Notes under the pieces: model-generated | Told to the model about the DNA's origin: nothing | The model's input: only the letters and a program-made list of their open reading frames with translations | Databases searched by the model: none | Part shown: positions 60,211 to 64,000 of the stretch, piece by piece | How positions within the stretch are numbered: position 1 is the stretch's first letter | How the letters are laid out: the number at the start of each line of letters is the position of its first letter | Assembly (NCBI RefSeq): GCF_014648475.1 | Contig: NZ_BMRE01000042.1 | Location: 17,541 to 81,540 of the forward strand | Source of the DNA: Lentzea flava | GTDB lineage: Bacteria > Actinomycetota > Actinomycetes > Mycobacteriales > Pseudonocardiaceae | Reading direction: 5' to 3' | Length of the DNA stretch: 64,000 bases | Position numbers and translations under genes: made by a program

Positions 60211-61071
60211 ATGATCGTCGTCACCGGTGCCACCGGACACCTCGGCCGCCTGGTCGTGGAAGCGCTCGTGCAGAAGGTCCCGGCGGACCAGGTCGTCGCC
60301 GCCGTGCGGAACCCGGAGAAGGCTGCCGGCCTGGCCGCGCTCGGCGTACAGGTGCGCACCGCCGACTACGACCAGCCCTCCACGCTGACCGAGGCGTTCG
60401 CGGGCGCGGACAAGGTGCTGCTGGTCTCCGGCAGCGAGGTCGGCCGCCGCGTTGCCCAGCACACCGCCGCCGTGCAGGCCGCCAAGGCCGCCGGCGTGAC
60501 GCACCTCATCTACACCAGCATCCTGCGCGCCGACACCAGCACCATCGGCCTGGCTTCGGAGCACAAGGCCACCGAGGACGTCGTCCGCGACTCGGGCATC
60601 CCGTTCACGTTCCTCCGCAACAGCTGGTACACCGAGAACTACGAGCAGGCCGTCGCCCAGGCCGTGGCGACCGGGGCCGTGCTCGGCAGCGCGGGCGAGG
60701 GCAAGGCCGGCGGCGTGCCGCGTGAGGACTACGCCGGCGCCGCGGTCGAGGTGCTCATCGGCACCGGCCACGAGAACAAGGTCTACGAGCTCGCCGCCGA
60801 CGAGGCGTGGAGCTACACCGATCTCGCCGAGGCGATCGCCCGGATCTCCGGCAAGCCGGTCTCCTACCAGGACGTCCCCGCCGAGCAGCACCGGAGCATC
60901 CTGGTCGGCGCCGGACTGCCCGAGTTCGTCGCGGACATGCTCGTCGACGCCGACCGCGCGATCGCGGCCGGCGAGCTGGCCTCCGACAGCGGCGACCTGC
61001 GCGCACTGCTCGGCCGCCCCACCACGCCCCTGGACACCGCGGTCACCGCGCTGCTCAAGAACCTCGGCTGA
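60211..61071 (+). CDS. NmrA-like NAD(P)H:quinone oxidoreductase (Qor2/YtfG type)
   Basis: 286 residues. The nucleotide loop is MIVVTGATGHLGRLVVEAL; conserved YTSILRADTS and FLRNSWYTENY follow, typical of the QorB/YtfG group of atypical SDRs that reduce quinones with NADPH. ATG 60211 follows GAAGGAG. Under the divergent HxlR-type regulator it is probably induced by quinones, aldehydes or thiol stress. A DUF6069 membrane protein follows 25 bp later. Confidence 0.9.
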   Translation: MIVVTGATGHLGRLVVEALVQKVPADQVVAAVRNPEKAAGLAALGVQVRTADYDQPSTLTEAFAGADKVLLVSGSEVGRRVAQHTAAVQAAKAAGVTHLIYTSILRADTSTIGLASEHKATEDVVRDSGIPFTFLRNSWYTENYEQAVAQAVATGAVLGSAGEGKAGGVPREDYAGAAVEVLIGTGHENKVYELAADEAWSYTDLAEAIARISGKPVSYQDVPAEQHRSILVGAGLPEFVADMLVDADRAIAAGELASDSGDLRALLGRPTTPLDTAVTALLKNLG

Positions 61072-61096
61072 CCCCGGCGAACCCGAGGAGACGATC

Positions 61097-61525
61097 ATGG
61101 AAACGAGCAGGACCAAGGTAGTGCTCGGCGTGCTGGCCGCGATCGTGCTGGCCTCCGCCGCCAACACCGCGGTGTCCGCCGCCGCCCAGGCGCTGGGCGC
61201 CTCGTCCGCGGTGGTCCAGGGCCTCACGCCCCAGGCCTACGTGTTCCTCACCGCGGTCGGCGTGGTCGTGGCCGCCGTGGCCTGGACCCTGATCCGACGC
61301 AAGGCCGCCAGGCCCAACGCCGTGCTGCGCAAGCTGGTACCGATCGTCGTCGCCGTGTCGCTGTTGGCCGATGTGCCGCTGTTCGCCATCCCCGGCGCGA
61401 GCCCGATCGGCGTGGTGGCCCTCATGCTGATGCACGTCATGGTCTCCGCGGTCGCGGTGCCGATCTTCCGCACCGTGCTGCCGCTGCCCGCGGACAAGCC
61501 CCAGGGCGCCGGCGTCCGCGCCTGA
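61097..61525 (+). CDS. DUF6069-family membrane protein
   Basis: 142 residues with four hydrophobic helices (VVLGVLAAIVLASAANTAVS, YVFLTAVGVVVAAVAWTLI, VPIVVAVSLLADVPLF with one residue change at the start, VVALMLMHVMVSAVAVPIF). Pattern and length match the DUF6069 family of actinobacteria. GAGGAG precedes ATG 61097. Probably co-transcribed with the Qor2-like gene. Function unknown. Confidence 0.8.
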   Translation: METSRTKVVLGVLAAIVLASAANTAVSAAAQALGASSAVVQGLTPQAYVFLTAVGVVVAAVAWTLIRRKAARPNAVLRKLVPIVVAVSLLADVPLFAIPGASPIGVVALMLMHVMVSAVAVPIFRTVLPLPADKPQGAGVRA

Positions 61526-61562
61526 TCACCGAACCGGGCCGGGCGCCACCGGGCTTGCCCGA

Positions 61563-61760
61563 TGGCGCCTACGCCGCATCGCCATCGGCGGAGCCAGCGC
61601 GGGCGGGGGAATCACCGCCGCCCTCGCACTGCTCGCCCACGACCGCGCCGAGATCCGGCCCGTGTTCCCACTGCTCGTCTACCCGATGCCCGAATGCCTG
61701 GCGCTGGAGCGCTCTCACCGAGTTCGTCGTGTCGCCGCTCCCGAAGTTGCCATCCTCGCT
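61563..61760 (+). pseudogene. Fragment of an HSL-type esterase (alpha/beta hydrolase-3)
   Basis: One frame reads RRIAIGGASAGGGITAALAL, LAHDRAEIRPVFPLLVYPMP: this is the nucleophile elbow (G-x-S-A-G-G) and next strand of the hormone-sensitive-lipase esterase group. Nothing before or after it in frame matches the rest of the roughly 300-residue family, and no start with a ribosome-binding site precedes it. A remnant. Confidence 0.55.
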
Positions 61761-62028
61761 GGGGACGGACACCCAGCAGTGAGCGCGATGTGCACGACGA
61801 TGCCCAGACGGTTGTCACATGGTTCTCAAGGCACGATGTGTGGTGGACCGTCAGCGTCACGGTCAGCAGGATGCGCAGTTGTGTTTGGAAACCACTTGGT
61901 AGGCGCCGTCCAATGAGTACACGCGGTGCCATATTGTGCCCTTCCAACAGTCCATCTAGGACCGTTAGGGCAGCTTTGCTGGATGTGATGCAACGGGGGT
62001 GGAGAGACGGCTAAGGTGAAACATTGTC
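61761..62028. other. Non-coding, lower-GC stretch
   Basis: No supported gene. GC content drops relative to the flanks and frames are closed or uncharacteristic. It separates two degraded genes. Confidence 0.4.
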
Positions 62029-62745
62029 ATGTGCCACAAAGGCGTGACGACGAGCCGTTTCGAGGGCGTCACCATCTTCTATGCCGAGGTTGCCGACTAT
62101 GCCAACGCCTGGTTTTCCTCCGAATACGCTTGACTCCGAGGGGATCCGATCTGGATCAGCGAGTTGGCCAGCGACGAGAACCCGAACCATACCGTGCACG
62201 TCGTGAGTGGTCTCGAGCCGGCAGAAGCGCTGGAAATCCTGGGTGCCAAGCCACGGTTGTTCCAGCCCTGTGAGTTGCCTGACGGAAAGCCAGACAGGTG
62301 GACGTCCCTGCCTGCTGCAGCTCTTGGTATCGAATCGGGGGCTTCTGGCGCATTGTTGGCGGGACGCATCGGTGAGTGGACATTCGTTTACGACGACTCC
62401 ATGGCCACCGACCACCTAAGCACACCGTCGCTCTCCGCCAACGGCCGATCAGCGGCCACAAGCATGTTCTCCATACACGCGAATGCCAGTCTCTCTTACT
62501 TTGTCAACTCCGAACAGCTCGCCTGGATCGACATCCACGACGATCTCGAAGAAAACCTTCCCAGCATGCCTGCCGACCTGCGCGCGGCATTTGACGCGGC
62601 CGGCATCTTCGGGCTCGATGGCGATGTCGAACCTGGTAAGCACGACGATGCCATTCTCATGCGCGCCGTTTGTGCACTGGCAGGACTCACGTGCACTTTG
62701 AGCGACCTGCGCCGAATCCCGCTCCTGGTTACCGCATTCGGCTGA
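62029..62745 (+). pseudogene. DUF6461-like gene with an in-frame TGA at codon 35
   Basis: ATG 62029 (AAGGTGAAA upstream) opens MCHKGVTTSRFEGVTIFYAE, VADYANAWFSSEYA, then TGA at 62131-62133. The same frame continues LRGDPIWISELASDENPNH, HVVSGLEPAEALEILGA and GRIGEWTFVYDDSMA to a stop at 62745. The post-stop part resembles DUF6461 proteins (V-x-G-L-x-P-A-E-A-L, G-x-W-T). Restart at TTG 62164 would give 193 residues. Codon use is less GC-biased than the neighbours, suggesting transfer. Confidence 0.6.
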
Positions 62746-62924
62746 CCTGAACAAGCGTCGCACTCCTCTTTAGGGAAGACGCGAGTGGTGGCTGTCAGGA
62801 ACCTTTCTCTAACGTAGCCCGCTAATGCTGCGGTCGGCCGGGTGCGGTGGCCGCTGGAGCCGCGGCCTGTGTGGTGTTCGCCGGGAACAGCGCACCCGGC
62901 ACCAGATCAAGCGTGGTGGCCGGC

Positions 62925-63240
62925 ACCGCCTTCCGGTGGGGACAAGTCCGGCACCCGGTCCCCGAAGGGGCGGATGGTGTGGGTGATGTAGGGGGAGATT
63001 GTGGCCAGGTCGTCGGTGTCGATCAGGTGCCCGTCGTCGTGAGCGTTCGCTGCGGCGGTGATGTCGCAGGCGTTGGAGTAGATCACGCTGTTGGTGAGCA
63101 GCTCGTTGAACTTGATGATCTTCTCCTGGCAGTCCGCGGCGTTGCGCTAGGTCTCCTCGCCACGGAAGCGCAGCCAGGGCGGAGAACCCGTGGAATGCTT
63201 CGGCCTTGATCGCGGTGATCTGTTCCCGCGGCTGCGCGTC
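62925..63240 (-). pseudogene. Tn3-family transposase C-terminal remnant
   Basis: Minus-strand translation gives EQITAIKAEAFHGFSA, then in the next frame WLRFRGEET-stop-RNAADCQEKIIKFNELL and NSVIYSNACDITAAANAHDD, ISPYITHTIRPFGD. This is the conserved end of Tn3-family transposases (family pattern R-G-E-E-T-Y-R-N-x-A-D-C-Q-E-K-I-I). It has a one-base frameshift near 63167 and a TAG in place of the Tyr codon. No terminal inverted repeats can be defined here. Confidence 0.8.
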
Positions 63241-63249
63241 GCCGAGGAA

Positions 63250-63823
63250 CCGAGCAACGTGTGGTGTGCGACGAACTGTCGGCACGTGGGCTTCGAGTCG
63301 TGGCTGTAACGTGACCACGTCATCCGCCTGGACTTCGCGGCCGATGTCGTTGGTCTGGCCTCGCAGCCGTTCTGGCTGAGCTGGGGCGACGGCCGCCGCG
63401 GTCGTCGGCACGCTCCGGATTACGTCGCCCGCTTGGCCGACGGGACCGGTCTGGTGATCGACTGCCGCCCTGTTGGCCGGATCAAGCCAGCTGACGCCGC
63501 CGCGTTCGCGGCGACCGAGCGGGCTTGCGCCGAGGTCGGCTGGCGCTACGAGCTCGCGCATGAGCAGGACCCGGTCCTGATGGCGAACCTGCGGTGGCTG
63601 GCCGGCTACCGCCACGCCCGTTGCCGTCGCGGCAGCTGCTCTCGAGGCCGCGATCGTCCCGCACCGGCTGCTGGAGCTGGCGAGGTTGCTCGGTGATCCG
63701 CTGGCCACGCTGCCGGTGATCTTCCATCTGTTGTGGTGTTCGGAGCTGGAGACGAACTTGTCGGTGTTGCTGCACGAGAACGCCCTCGTCGCGGTCCCGC
63801 TGCCGACCGGTGGTCTGCGGTGA
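63250..63823 (+). pseudogene. TnsA-like transposase endonuclease remnant
   Basis: The frame reads CRHVGFESWL, TAA, RDHVIRLDFAADVVGLASQP, FWLSWGDGRRGRRHAPDYVA, the pattern of actinobacterial TnsA-like heteromeric transposase endonucleases (E-S-W-L-E-R-D-H; the Glu codon is now TAA). WRYELAHEQDPVLMANLRWL follows. A frameshift near 63617 moves the tail (LLELARLLGDPLATLPVIFH) to another frame, ending at 63823. The catalytic Glu/Asp/Lys region (PDYVARLADGTGLVIDCRP) is still readable. Not functional. Confidence 0.8.
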
Positions 63824-63945
63824 GCCTGGCCGGTCAGTCGCTGCGGCCGGGAGACCAGGTCCGGTTCGACGACGAGATCTGGACGGTGACCGCGGTCGGC
63901 AGTTCGGTCCGATTGACCGGTGAGGCCGGTCGCGCGCGGAGCTAG
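63820..63945 (+). pseudogene. TnsB-like transposase N-terminal remnant
   Basis: GTG 63820 overlaps the TnsA stop (GTGA), the usual tnsA-tnsB arrangement. It reads MSLAGQSLRPGDQVRFDDEI, WTVTAVGSSVRLTGEAG, the short beta domain that starts actinobacterial TnsB-like (Mu/retroviral-integrase) proteins, and then stops at TAG 63943-63945. The DDE domain is missing. The last 55 bases contain GATCAGTG twice (63963-63970 region and 63979-63986 region). Confidence 0.6.
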
Positions 63946-64000
63946 ACGAGTAAGTCCTAGCTGATCAGTGGTCGTAGGCGATCAGTGATCGAGTGATGGG

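Noticed and set aside
1..64000. tRNA, rRNA, riboswitch and replication-origin signals
   Set aside because: I saw no cloverleaf, conserved rRNA segment, known riboswitch core or DnaA-box cluster in the window.

Overview
The window is about 70% GC, with GTG/TTG starts, many 4-nt stop/start overlaps, and families typical of filamentous actinobacteria: CU044_5270/ECF pairs, WYL regulators, DUF2306, DUF6069, DUF6461, STAND-TPR ATPases and CHAP/I36 secreted proteins. The mix suggests a Pseudonocardiaceae-like soil actinomycete (Lentzea/Saccharothrix-like). That is an inference from gene content; there is no rRNA in the window.

Layout. 0-2 kb: the end of a P-loop ATPase gene and a coupled membrane protein. 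2-17 kb: a FadR-type regulator and secreted plant-polysaccharide enzymes (GH29 alpha-L-fucosidase, two paralogous ricin-domain GH62 arabinofuranosidases), interleaved with a chimeric permease, an NDK-like protein, a truncated arginase, a WYL regulator with a divergent hydrolase/PIN operon, and two secreted cell-wall proteins (M15-like peptidase, I36-CHAP). 17-24 kb: a GH92 alpha-mannosidase/glycosyltransferase pair, an alpha/beta hydrolase under a clear palindromic operator, and a GH43-AbfB enzyme. 24-30 kb: ECF sigma factor with its membrane partner, a two-component system and a small oxidoreductase operon. 30-46 kb: a glycan-use island with GH30, two ROK regulators, a GGDEF-like/GT2 fusion coupled to an acyltransferase, and a six-gene operon (GH2, sugar ABC binding protein, two permeases, GH35, ROK regulator). 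It has no ABC ATPase gene, so it probably shares one encoded elsewhere.

46-64 kb is accessory DNA. It holds a frameshifted helicase pseudogene joined to an SDR fragment, a zinc-ribbon/GIY-YIG-like protein, and then the most unusual feature: two copies of a convergent two-gene module. Each module is a GT-B-like protein gene running tail-to-tail, with overlapping 3' ends, into a STAND/TPR ATPase gene. Both GT-B-like genes carry a 7-bp tandem repeat at the same point of the reading frame: ten CCCGAAA units in one, which is open, and two CCCGGAA units plus a partial one in the other, which is out of frame. Seven is not a multiple of three, so repeat gain or loss would switch the genes on and off. 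The window ends with a QorR/Qor2-like redox pair and degraded genes (phosphate transporter, DUF3562-like, DUF6461-like, esterase) and Tn3 and TnsA/TnsB transposase remnants.

The large enzyme genes are intact, while single-base frameshifts, in-frame stops and gene-to-gene joins are concentrated at 7-10, 46-48 and 58-64 kb. This pattern fits local decay and deletion better than uniform sequencing error.
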